A DNA stretch of 64,000 bases from Hybos culiciformis (lineage: Eukaryota > Arthropoda > Insecta > Diptera > Hybotidae), in NCBI GenBank assembly GCA_964007475.1, contig OZ023273.1:97878533-97942532 (forward strand), written 5' to 3'. A program made the position numbers and the translations under genes. Positions 23,095 to 34,752 of this stretch are shown here, in pieces (within the stretch, counting starts at the first letter, position 1; each line of letters begins with the position of its first letter). The notes beneath the pieces were generated by a model, which saw only the letters and a list, made by a program, of their open reading frames with translations, was not told where the DNA came from and ran no database searches.

Positions 23095-25900
23095 ATATCT
23101 ATCTATATCCATATTTTATTATATTCAAATAAAAGTTCAGAATTATAATGAAATATACAACAAATCATTTAATTTTTTCAATTTATTGCAATCACTTAAA
23201 AGTAATTTAAGTTTCAGATAATTAAAAATAAATCTAATTATATAAAGAAAGCCACGAAACACAAAAAATGTATTTAACCCTACACTGCATAGTGTATCAC
23301 TGCGGATACATAAGTTTTTTATTGTTATAAAACCCATTTAGCTCTAGTTCGCTTCAAATATTTATGTACAAACACTCTCTTGGTATACTTGTTTTTGTAA
23401 ATAACAAAGTCGGTAATATATTTAACAGTGTATTTTGAGAGAAATTGAAATATTGTGTAGTCGCTCACGTACAGTAACAATAGAGTCTGAAGTACGATAA
23501 TGAAATTCGTTATAAAAATTTAATTTTTAACAAAAAATATGTGAGTCTCGGGACACACGGAAGAAATGAACATGGCAAGTAGTATTTTCTGTGCACATAA
23601 GACATGACGCCAATCGATTTTTTCGACGACGACTAGTCGATTTTTGTCCTTCGACTACTGCGGCCAGTCGACTTAAAATAACTTGTTTTAGGGGAATTCA
23701 GCGGCTTAGAAAAATTTGAAAAAAAAAAATTAAAAACCAGCGACTACTTAGAGATAAAAACATTTAAAAATTCTAAAATACTTTTTAAGCTCAAAAAGTT
23801 TAGTGTCATAATGGCTTTTAAATTATTTCAAAATGGCTAGAATTATGGCTGCATGGCAACACTGATTGCCAGATGATTTCTACTATATTTAAAGCTGTAA
23901 ACACAATTCCGGTTACAACTATATTACTAGCGACAATAATGTATGAAAAAACAGCAACGTGGCTTAAATCATGTTTTCTTTGTGCTGCCCGAAAAGTTTA
24001 ACCTAAAATAATTTTTTTAATATGCCTGAAAAAGTTTAAATATGCTGAAAAGGAATTGGAATAACAATATTCTACATGCATTGCATTAATGGAATTAAAT
24101 GGCAAAAATAATTTATACTAACAACTCAATTACAAATTACTTCAAAAAAAAATCTGTTTTAGTTAAAAGAGCATTTTCAAATATGCCTGCAAAATTTGAC
24201 ATTAGTATTTCTTCCGAAAAGTAATTGTTATAAAAATATTCCTCGTGCATTTTATTAGTGTAATTTAATGTCAAAAATAAATTAAACTAACAAACTAAAA
24301 AAAATTACATTAAGAAAAATTAATATCAAAAATAAATTATCTACAAATAGGTGCATGTGGAACATTTTTATTCAGAATACATATTTCTATTCCAAAAATT
24401 TTTTGAAAATTAGCACTAATAATTAATAAATGAAATATTTTTTTTATTATTGTTTAAAATAAATTTCCCTTTCAATCGAAAAAAAAAAATAGTATTTTCG
24501 ACTTTAATTCTGAGCCAATATAGAGTAGGTTATTGCGCTGATAAGCTTCATTAAGTTGCTAGCGGCTCTCGGTTTTATCATCAGCTGACATATAAATTCT
24601 TTCTTTTTTTTTTGCCAATAATCGAGGCATTTTTGACAATAATTGTTACATTTTTGGCACTTACATTTTTTTCACTCTCAATCACAATACCTCTAAAGAA
24701 GTTTCACTTCAAAAAGTTAAGTTTGATTGAATTTTGATAATAACATAACATATTTGTTAATTTTTAAGGTAAATATAATAATTTTAAGCTATATATAATA
24801 TTTTTTCCTTATATTGAATGCATGGGATATCATAAATGATATTCATGAAAAACTCAATTTTCCGGAATACGGAAAGAAAATAAAAATTTTCCCTGAACAA
24901 ACGTTGTTTAGGAAGCAAAAATACACTCTGAAAAAAAAAAAATTATGTAAATCGGTGAAGTCATGCAGTGTAGGGTTAGAAATGTTTATATATGTAGATA
25001 GAGAAATTACAGAATTTTTTCAGCTTTTTGCTTCTACTGCAAAATTTATCCCATGACGTTTAGCCTCGTATAATTGTTAGATAGCGATATGTAGTTGCAC
25101 TTGTTAATTGAACATAAAAAGTTTCTAAAAATTTGAAAATAGGTTCTAGAAAAAATTGTTAAACTACATTAGTCACAAAAAAGATATTAATTAATTAAAT
25201 AAGATATTACAAAAAAAAACATTGTTTGTATCATTGGGAAAACGCAGGTAACTTTGGCAGTTGCACATAATTTGGCCTGTTTTTTATTTTAACTAAAAAT
25301 AAGAAAGGTAAATTTTTTAAAATCCAGCAGGCTTTAAAACTTTTGAGAAAAAAAATGCTGAGAAAGATTTTATAGTCTTATAAATGCCTTCCTTCTGCCA
25401 AAGCTACTACTAGAAAACAAAAAATCGAAAAAAGTCGTAACGAATAAATGATTATTATTTTTGAAAAAGTCAAAATTTTTTAACAATACATATATTCAAA
25501 GTATGTATTTAATAATAAACATTATACAACAGTTTTTTTGGAAAATAAAAAAACAATTTAATTAATTGTTCAAATTAAGGACATTCAATTATATAGTGTT
25601 TCTCTTATTTGTATACAAGTGCTCAATTTAAAGAATTAAACAAATTAAAAAAAACAGGCTCTTTTTGACGAACTTGATCCACATTTTAAAAAAACAATGG
25701 TTCAGAGCAAAGGCAACAAATGCAACATTTTGTAGATGAAAATTAGGCAACATTTTTTAAAATAGTTTCGCTTATACATACTTTATTTTTCATTATGAAA
25801 AACAAAAATAATTAAAATTCTTACAAATTTTTTGCAATAGATGCCCGTAATATACAAGTTTTTTCACGGTTCCATAGTCATATATACTAAACACCATGTG
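23095..25900. other. AT-rich sequence, no gene recognised
   Basis: Contains a small GTCGA-rich patch (23612-23672) but no matched element ends. An 80-aa frame at 24814-25056 has no recognisable similarity and is probably chance. Confidence 0.5.
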
Positions 25901-25939
25901 CCTAATTTAGGAACTGGGAAAATCACCCAATTCACGAAA

Positions 25940-26830
25940 GGAGTGCATTGCAGATGTTTTGCATGGAACAAAAAAAATAAATTCAGTAGGAGCTTCAACA
26001 ATACTTTCAGATGATCAGATGATCAAGAAAACATATTTGTACTACATTGTCATCAATTCGTTTTTCAGTGACAAAAGAAAGATTGTTAGATCCGGTATAA
26101 CTGCTTCTAAACAATTCAATCTACTCTGTTCCAAATTATACACAGGTACTAAAAGTTCATTTTATATTTTAGAGCGTCATTGGATTTCGAAATCTTTATC
26201 TTGAAATATCCAAAAGAATATCTCAAAGTCTAACAAATCCCAGCCTCAAGTCTTCGAAGAAAAAACTATATTCTGGTTTTTTTAAGCTTTCACTTTTTTA
26301 AAAAATAAGAAATTAAAAAATATCCTTGAAGATTCACAGCAAATTTTCAAATGTACGAATCTGCATTCTTTTTTGTTATATGTACAAAAAAGGTATTAGC
26401 GCAAAAGGTATAAAAAGCTGTCTATTATTTTACCAATGATGAAAAGAATACATCACTACGCTATTTATGGGAAATTCAAAAGCAGATATTGGTCAACCTA
26501 CAGGGATTGGAAGAAGTCGTGATTCATGGTGGAAGACGGCAGAATCCTTTTTGAGTACATTGCATTTTTATTCTTCGATGATGTAACAAAATATACAATT
26601 ACCAATTATATTATTTGTAGATGGTCACAGTTCCCATTTAATTTCAACTTTAAGAGAATTTTGATAGGAAAAAAAATTTTTTGATTGCGCTTCCTGCAAA
26701 CCCCGCTCACATCATGCAGCCTTTAAACGTGGCATCATTTAAGCCGTTAAAAATGCTTGGAGACTAGAAATCCTAAATTGGCGGAGGAAAAGAAACGATT
26801 TTGACATTTATTAAGTTTTGTTTCAGATCA
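25940..26830 (+). pseudogene. Decayed pogo/Tigger-type (DDE_1) transposase
   Basis: Segments in family order are spread over several frames. LERHWISKSLS and ISKSNKSQP resemble the end of the DNA-binding part. TNDEK and GRSRDSWWKTAESF resemble the middle of the DDE_1 core. LPIILFVDGHSSHL (from about 26610) holds the second catalytic Asp. IALPANPAHIMQPLNVASFKPLK with a frameshift into NAWRLEILNWRRKR (from about 26688) is the third motif. In the HIMQPLD-type motif the catalytic Asp is Asn. Stops and frameshifts are frequent, so the copy is long dead. Terminal repeats were not identified. Confidence 0.78.
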
Positions 26831-26987
26831 AGATGTCACAAAATATAGGCATAGAGCTTACTTATGAGATTTACTATACCAAATTCATTAGATTTTGAAA
26901 TTTTATATGTTGTGTCATAAAGCCGAATTAAAACCCAAACATCCATAAGACAACTGGATTCACTGGAAACAAATTTGAATAATATGT

Positions 26988-27090
26988 TTTGTATACTGCT
27001 TTAACGTGCATGTGGAGGTAGTTGCAAACAATACATTTGCAAATAAAAGTTCAAAATGAAAAAAGGAAATAAAATTTAATTAATACGGAA
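26988..27090 (+). repeat. Repeat related to 7884-8232
   Basis: GTATACTGCTTTAACGTGCATGTG and GGTAGTTGCAAA match 7886-7926, and AGTTCAAAATGAA matches 8209-8221. About 45 bp separates the two blocks here against about 290 bp, including the 62-bp tandem array, in the other copy. Confidence 0.55.
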
Positions 27091-30079
27091 GTGTGTAGAT
27101 AAAATTTTCTTAAATAAATTTATTTCTCGAAATGATTTCAAACCGGATGATTTAAGATCAGCTAATTCCTAAAATATTAAAAAAAAAATTAGTAATTTTT
27201 CAAAAAAAAAATTATTCATTTTCTTTTTTGCTCCAAACGCCTGGTTTTTAGTTGCTATATATTTATCACCAAAATGTGGTGGTATAAGAAAAAAGTATAT
27301 GACGATGATGACGTTGTATATTTGGTAAATTCTAGTGGTACTGAAACTTTTCTCTCGGACAATTTAGTTATTTTAAATTTGGATTAGTTTATAATGTGGT
27401 TAAGAATGATAGCCATATTTGTTGAATTTATCGGACTAATTGGACACGAAAAAATCTTTACAAAGACATCCGTACGAACAAATCAATGTCTACCCTATTT
27501 TTGTTTTTAATAAATTATATTTTTATATGGTATCTGTGAATGATTGACCAACATTGATTGAGATTTCATGATTGATCTCAACATGAATTATGCATAATTA
27601 ATATATTTTATTCTGATACTTTTTAACTATTATCTTTCGTTTGTATAACTATAACTATAGGCACAAAAATATTATTTTATTTCCTAGTTAGGTTAAAGGT
27701 ATATTTTTTAATTTAAGATCCTATGACTACTTTGTAAATCGTTATAGTGATTAATATTTTCCATGGTATTTAGTTTAGTAGAAAATGATGCAGATGTTCA
27801 ACAAAAAAATATATTATACATATAATTTTATTAAGAACATCAAATACTTAAGGGAGAAATTAACATTTAAGAAACTCTTCTAAAAGTTTTTTTCTGAAGA
27901 CAATAAAAGTTTTTTCCACTTAGTTAAAAGAATAAAAGTTTTTGATACTTTTTTAAGGATAATATTATGATGAAATGGGGAAAAAAATTATTCACTAGCT
28001 TAACATTTTGTATAGATGAATTTAGCTGTCTTTCATATGAAATAACTTCAAATATTCAAATACATAGTAGCTCTAAAGTTCTTATATTATTATAGTTAGT
28101 TAAAGTGAAATTTATTTAATAAAATGAATTGCTTTAGAAATTTTCTGATTGACTGATTTGTAAATGAGATATTTTTAACGTAAAGATAGGCATAGATAAA
28201 AATTATAACTTATTTTCCAAGGTTAATTTTTATATAATGTATAACTTCAGTTTCTTTTTTCATATAATTATATTAACAGGGTATATTTAATATTTATGTT
28301 CGTGCATATTAAAGTTTCGGTATTTAACTCAGTTTTGCTGTGCGACTATGGATATTTATTTCATTTTCTTGATTATAATTTTTCTATTAATTTTGATATC
28401 AAGATCATTTCTTATATGATTTATTTTTTTTTGTTAATTAATTAATTTGTAGTGCTTCATAATATAGAGTACAGTGAATTTGATTTGCGTTAAATTTTCA
28501 TGCTTCTCTTCCAATTGTGAAAATAATGAATTGTATAGTAAATCAAAATTAACAAATTTTTTGTAAGTTTTTGTAGTATAATAATTATATATATATTTAT
28601 TTCATTCATAATTTTTTATTTTCTAAAAATTACAATATAATTCTTTTATATTATTTTTAAGAAATTTTATTTATTCTTAAAGTTGTCTTCACTATGCTTT
28701 TGGAAAATTATTTTGTCCAAATAAACATCCAATAAAATTCTTTTGATGGAAATTAATTATGTACAAAAAATATGAGTGAGATATTTTTTACTTTTTTTTT
28801 TTATGATCTGAAAGGAATTCGTTAGGAGTTTGTGATTTATTTTTCTGCTTAAGATTTTCATTTTATTTTCTATGTGCACTAATAAATTATTTAGTTCAAC
28901 AGTTGTCTGAAAATTCAGTTTTTATAATACTATATATACGAAAAGTTTTTCACGTTAAATTGGATAGTGAAATAAAATTATATCAGAGAAAACTCCTTAA
29001 TGAACTCTTAAGTTATTTTATAAGTACTTTATTTATATATAAAAATGTAATTTTTTTTTCTCTAGAATTTATGACATGACAACAGTTTTCCATGTACACA
29101 ATGAATCATTACATATTTTTATTTACCGCATGCAAAAAAATAAAAATTACATTTCATTACTTTTAAAATTTATTAAATTTTTTGACCTTATGTAATTTCT
29201 TTCTCGCAATAACTTCAGACATTGGTAATAACTACAGCCGGTTGTATCACAATAATAAAACTATATGAATACCTCTTTTCTGTTTTGTCTAACTCTAGCT
29301 TGAGCATGATCAGTAAAAAACAAAAGTTTTTTTTATATCATACGTATTCTTTAGCTAGCCGATAGTTAATACGATTAGATTAGCAACGGTACGAGGGCTA
29401 AAAAAGTATTTCTATAAACAGAATACAGCTCTGTATTTTCAGTTTATGTCGATTGTAATTTTAGTTCACATAGGAAACTAATTAAACTATACTGGTTCTT
29501 TATTATTTGAGAACACTGCACTTGAAATTACTGAAAAATTATTGAATAGTTTCGACTCATCAGACTGAATAACTTGACACCTATCATTGAAAATTCTTAA
29601 GTTAATTAGTTTAATTTTTATATTTGAATTGAATTGAAAATTCATTTTTTTGATTCTGAAAATTAATTGTGTATTGAAATGCCTTATTTTTCATTCTTTA
29701 CAATAAAAAATGGAAAAAAATATATGATTCTGATAAAAAATTTCCTGTTTTTTCTCTGGTTCTAGTCTCAGAAGTTTCATTATCTGTTTTTAACTATAAT
29801 ACCGAAATTGGAATTATTATTAATCCTGTCTATAATTTCGTAAACTGGGGTGTTTTACCCTGAAGTTTCCAGTTTTTCAACTAAAACTCCAGTCTCCAGG
29901 TTTTTTAAATTTTTTCCAGTTTTTATCAAAATTAATAATTTTAAAGTAAAATAGAAATCCACATAAGCCATTCACCAGTAGATGTCATTTTACTTTGTAA
30001 ATCATTAAGCTATAGTATCATTTGTTCCCAAACAAAGTAATTATATAACTTTAAAAATGATTGACCTCATTTTTTTTTT
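27091..30079. other. AT-rich sequence, no gene recognised
   Basis: A short frame near 27275-27390 (WWYKKKVYDDDDVVYLVN) looks protein-like but is isolated. It may be a further transposase remnant. Confidence 0.45.
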
Positions 30080-30695
30080 GTTTTTTTTCTATTAAAGTTA
30101 CCAAATCACTAGGTGGGATACCTTTTATACTTAAAGAAGTATGGATTTGGTAATGGAAAGGAAATTTAGACGGGATTTAAAAGTGGGACAGTTAGTAGGT
30201 AATCATGTACACTTTTCTTAAAGCGGCGCAAGTCGTAAGTCAAACGTGCGCCAGCTGTCGGGAACAATCCTAATGGGAGAGCATTCCACATTCTCGAGGT
30301 GCGAACTGAAAACGAATCTCCAAAGCTCGTTCTATCACATTTAGGAATTTTGACGAAATATGGGTGTGACGTTGAAGCGGTACGTGTTTGGCGTGAAAAT
30401 ACTTGAAGTGGAGGAAGTAGGGCCTTTACTTCCAGGGAACACGTATCCTTTCCAACAACGTATTTATAAAAAAACCGAAAGTTAACCTTCATTGCGACGG
30501 TGATTGAGTGATGTTAAAGAGCAGGTGGTTTGATGATCGTTGATCAATCTAATAGCCCTTCTCTGAACTTTGTCCAGGTACTCAAGATGGGTTTTAGGAG
30601 CACCAGACCATATATGCCAATTATATTCTAATTTCGGTCGTATGTAGGATTTGTAAATATTTAAGAGATCAGAGGGGAAAAGTATTGTTTACATC
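30080..30695 (-). mobile_element. 5'-truncated non-LTR retrotransposon (LINE)
   Basis: The minus strand holds the end of a LINE reverse-transcriptase frame, a short 3' untranslated region with CATACTTCTTTAAGTATAAA, and an A-rich tail at 30070-30092. The fragment starts abruptly near 30695, typical of incomplete target-primed insertion. It is the same family as 18128-18482. Confidence 0.82.
30166..30687 (-). pseudogene. LINE reverse transcriptase, C-terminal end
   Basis: From about 30687 the frame reads SDLLNIYKSYIRPKLEYNWH, IWSGAPKTHLEYLDKVQRRA and IRLINDHQTT, the conserved tail of Jockey/CR1-type LINE ORF2 proteins (YKSYIRPKLEY...VQRRAIRLI). A frameshift near 30485 breaks it. The second frame continues with FYKYVVGKDTC, VFSRQTRTAS, SFSVRTSRMWNALPLGLFPT and a stop at 30166. 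Polymerase and endonuclease motifs are absent because of the 5' truncation. Confidence 0.85.
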
Positions 30696-32015
30696 TTTTT
30701 AAATAATCTTTTTAATTAATTTCAAACCTATCATCTTTTTCTAATTTCAATTATTATGTATTTTTATTTATTGTTTTTAATTTATATTACTTTTTATAAA
30801 GTTTTATTCTAATTTGAATAATTTTTGTATCTGCGGTTTATTTTATGTTTCGTTTGTTTATGTTAATAATAATGTAATTTATAATTTATTATTTTTTCTA
30901 TTGTTCTATCTACATTTTTTTGCTTGTTCAACTCTCCAGTTTTTCCCCGGTCAAGAGTTGGCAACCCTGCTAAAAAAACATCAATGAACATTATATAAAA
31001 GCGAAGAAGTGATTCAACATCAAAATGTTCTCATATGGTTTTCTTGTTAAAAAGAGTAACTTTTGTTCAAGTGCCATTTTTAACTATGTACTTGCTATGC
31101 ATTATCAAAACGTTTTCCCGGGTCAATAAGTTTTTCGACCAAAAAAATTGTTTTCACGATATCCTTTTACTCCCTTAACCTTCTTCGACTAATTTTTTTT
31201 ATTATTTGAAGATTAATATACTGATATGGATTAACAGGCAAATAGACTCAAAATTTGCTTCGTTTAGACCTCAGACGAAAGCGAAAATTTTAATTGTGAT
31301 GATGAAAATAGTTGTAAATTTTTCGAAATAAAATTTTTTGTTTGGAAGTGGTAACGAGAAAAATTACAAGTAGAACAATAAATACGTTATTTTGAATATC
31401 GAAATTAATTCTCAAGAAACAAAGAATAAATTTCATTCACTTTAATTTTTAATATAAAAATTAAATTCTGTAATATTTGAAGAATTGCTAAAATGATAGT
31501 ACTCTGACGAGTTATAACAAGCTTAGCACCAGTATGAAGCTATTCATAACTTCAATAATTTCATATGTTGATCTAAAAAAAACAAATATCTGGGGCTAGA
31601 TGTTTTTCTCAACCCAACATCTATAAATTAGATTTAATTTAAGAATAAATGACTTCAAGTCTTATTCCGTTTCTTTACTTTCATTATCAAAGAATCGATG
31701 AAATCAAAGCCTTGATATTAAACTAAATAAAAATAAATATAATATAATATATATATTTACTATATTTGTTATGTTCTGTTGAATTAATTATGTGTTCCGG
31801 TTATTATGCACAATATTGATAACCCTATAATATAAGTTCAAGGTCTTTACATAAAGTTTAAATCTTTTATAATTTTATTCTTATTGTTAAGAATAACATT
31901 ATTTTGATAATGATATATTTTCTAATTATGAACTTAAATAAAATAAAATTCATTATCGATTATACAGCAGAACAAATCACATCTTTTATTTTAACATCGT
32001 GTTCGAATTATAAAA
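30696..32015. other. AT-rich sequence, nothing firm
   Basis: GGTCAAGAGTTGGCAACCCTG at 30950-30971 looks like a single hAT-type end (CAGGGTTGCCAACTC on the complement), but no partner was found. Confidence 0.45.
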
Positions 32016-32022
32016 TGCTCAC

Positions 32023-33140
32023 CAATGCCTCTATATATCTAGCCTGGAAACTCAATTTTTTTCACGAACTTTTTCAAAATTAAACTTCGTAAAACTTTCG
32101 ACTCTATCGAAACCATCGAAACCTAAGAAAACTATGAAAAATAAAAATCAAAACATAGAAAATTAATTATTATTCTCAATTTAGTATCATCAAAATTATT
32201 ACAGCAGAAGGACGTTTTTTTGATTTTTTAAGTTGAAAGTTGATTGAAGCAGTAATTGACTACTTCAAAAATATTTTCTTAAAAAAGATTTTTTAATAAT
32301 TTAGTTTTAAATTTAGATAATAAAACAACCAAAAAATGTTATGTGTCGTAAAAATCAGTTTTTAGTGTTAATTATTTCAGATAAATGATTGAATCGTTTA
32401 AATTTCTAACTGTCAAACCAAAAATACACAATAATAACATTTCTCCAAACTTCTTATAGTAAATACATCATTTTTTTCTGCCGTAATTGTAGAAATTTTA
32501 TCTTTTAGATTAATTCACGGACAATTCATCGAATATGAATTCACCTGTAATAAATAGTTCATTGTATAGCAATTTATCGTATAGTAAATGACCGACCGTA
32601 CGAGCAACTCACCGTATTAGAAATTCATCGTATAACTACTATTATACGGTGAATTGCAATAAGGTGAATTAATATACGTTCAATTGTCCGAATTCCTTTT
32701 TAAAATACGGCTTAAAAATCCGCTCTTATTAAAATAATTTATAACATAAACTAAATAATAATTATGATAATACATTTAGAAAACGGGAGTCATCCACTTA
32801 AAATTCAACTTATATTTTTGAAAATTTAAAAAATTATAATAAATAATATTTTTCTCAGTTTGCTTCAAAAGCTTATGTACGAAGGATCTATGTTCCTTTG
32901 CGCAATGCTTTTAAAATTAATAGTGCAAATTACCTACCTAAATGTCCATATTTTTTAATGGGATTTTCATATTATATAAATATAACTATCTATTATTTAA
33001 ATAAATTTTTTCCTAAAAGCTAGGTCCCCGAACAGATAAGATCCTTCGAAAATAAAAATTTTCCATATAATAATATCAAAATAAGGTACAAATTCTCTCT
33101 TTATTTTTTTAGCTTCCTGGCTAGGTATATAGAGGCATTG
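32023..33140. mobile_element. TIR element with 7-bp flanking duplication
   Basis: CAATGCCTCTATATATCTAG (left) pairs with CAATGCCTCTATATACCTAG (complement of right), and the similarity runs on for about 30 bp. The flanks are TGCTCAC directly before the left end and directly after the right end. No transposase frame. A small foldback element lies inside at about 32520-32697. Confidence 0.7.
32520..32697. repeat. Foldback element C: ACCG-type motifs only
   Basis: CGGACAATTCATCGAATA at the left faces the complement of TATACGTTCAATTGTCCG at the right. AATTCACC, TCACCGTATTAG, ACGGTGAATTG and AGGTGAATT fill the inside in both orientations. These are the motifs seen in the outer layer of foldback element B. 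Confidence 0.6.
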
Positions 33141-33936
33141 TGCTCACACTAAAATGCTTACAATACAACTATGAAATACTTACTCGAGTATCAACACTAA
33201 ATATGCGCAGTCAAGTTAAGCGATGAGATTCTGTGTTTGGGAGTTAAAAGCACTGAGGGCTGAAAAAGGATTTCAATAAAAATTGTTATAACTAGATAGG
33301 ATGAAAGTCGACTGTAATAAATGTATCCGAAACTATTTTAAACTGACCTTATATTTCATTTACTTTTCTATATTTTTTGTTCAACTTTTATTATTGTGTC
33401 AAATTTCAATTGAAATATTTGGAAGAATCTAAATGGTTTTTTTGTGGCAAAAGTTTCGAGATTTTCCGTAGTGATTATTGCTTTGATGTTTTGATTTGAA
33501 AATTTGAAATTTTGTTTGAAATCCTTAGAGTATATGGCTTTCATCATCCATCAAACATGATACATCGGTCGTGGATTTCTGGAAGCTGATTTTTGTTCTT
33601 AAATATCTACATTTTTTAATATCCAATCGAAAATCCAATCGAAAATTTCAAATTATTACAACAATTTTTTCGTATAGGTTTAGGTGTGACGAAAAGGTAC
33701 GAAAATAATATTAAATTCACATTGAATTTACATTAAAAAAAATTTAAAATACAAGAATAAGTTTTTATTAACATTAAAAACAATTAATATTAAAAAAAAA
33801 AATCAATCCCAAAAACAGGAAAACGCAAACTGAAGATTTTTTTCTTGAAATAATAATTTTTTTTTGGAACATAGTTCCTTAACGCTGCTTATGACTAAAA
33901 TTAAACAATCCACACTTGACGATCCACACGTAACGC
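33141..33936. other. AT-rich sequence, nothing recognised
   Basis: No gene or repeat pair seen. Confidence 0.5.
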
Positions 33937-34101
33937 GTTTTAGTGATTGTGATTTTCTCGACTTTTTTGTGTTCTCGAGAAATGAGAGTACTCATTTTTG
34001 AACTCTCGAGATTCGAGAATTCTCGAGAATTGCGAAATATAAAACCCAAATGAAAAAATTATTTTGTTTTAACAATAGGTAACATTAAAAAAACAATATA
34101 G

Positions 34102-34660
34102 TGTGAGCAGTTTTTCTGATAACTTTAGGGAACCGTTTTTGTTAATAAAGCACAATTTTAATAAATTTTACGTTTTCTTTATTTAATTCAGTTTTCAAAT
34201 TATAATTTTTTCCAGACTGTAACTTTTAAATTCTTTTTTTCGACTTTCTTTTCATTTACAGTTACAACTTAATTTTTATTTCACAAGTACTTTAACAAAT
34301 TTCTTAAAATTCTAATTTTCAAGTTTTTAAATCTCAAAATATCTTTTTAATCCTTTACTCCAGTTCTCAATATCTTAGACAACTTTTATTATTTTTAATT
34401 ATTTATTTAATCTTCAACAATAAAATCAATAATAATTTTCTCTATTATTTCAAAATTTTTAAATTTAATTTTTCTTCCGATTTTTTTAAACTCATTTTTC
34501 TTACACGTTTTCTCCCCGTTCTTTCTACCAAAAAACTAACACACACCTCCTTTTTTTCTTGCCCCTTACAACCCACAAACCTACAACTTACAAACTTACA
34601 GCTTACATTTATCACTATTTCTGTAGCCTACTCTACTACCCTTCTACCAAAAGGCCTACA
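34102..34660 (-). repeat. 3' LTR
   Basis: On the minus strand it starts TGTAGGCC and ends CTCACA. I saw no difference from the copy at 37256-37814. AAATAAAG-type polyadenylation sequence lies near its end on the coding strand. Confidence 0.92.
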
Positions 34661-34752
34661 ACTCGGCCAACCTGATCTGAATTCGTCCTCGAATTATGAG
34701 TTTCAAAAAACCGTACTTTACTTATCCTAATTTTCCTATTATTAATTTCTTT

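Noticed and set aside
24814..25056. 80-residue frame MNAWDIINDIHEKLNFPEYG...
   Set aside because: No recognisable family, no splice or codon signal beyond chance in AT-rich DNA.
30926..30975. hAT end CAGGGTTGCCAACTC on the minus strand
   Set aside because: No partner end and no target duplication found.
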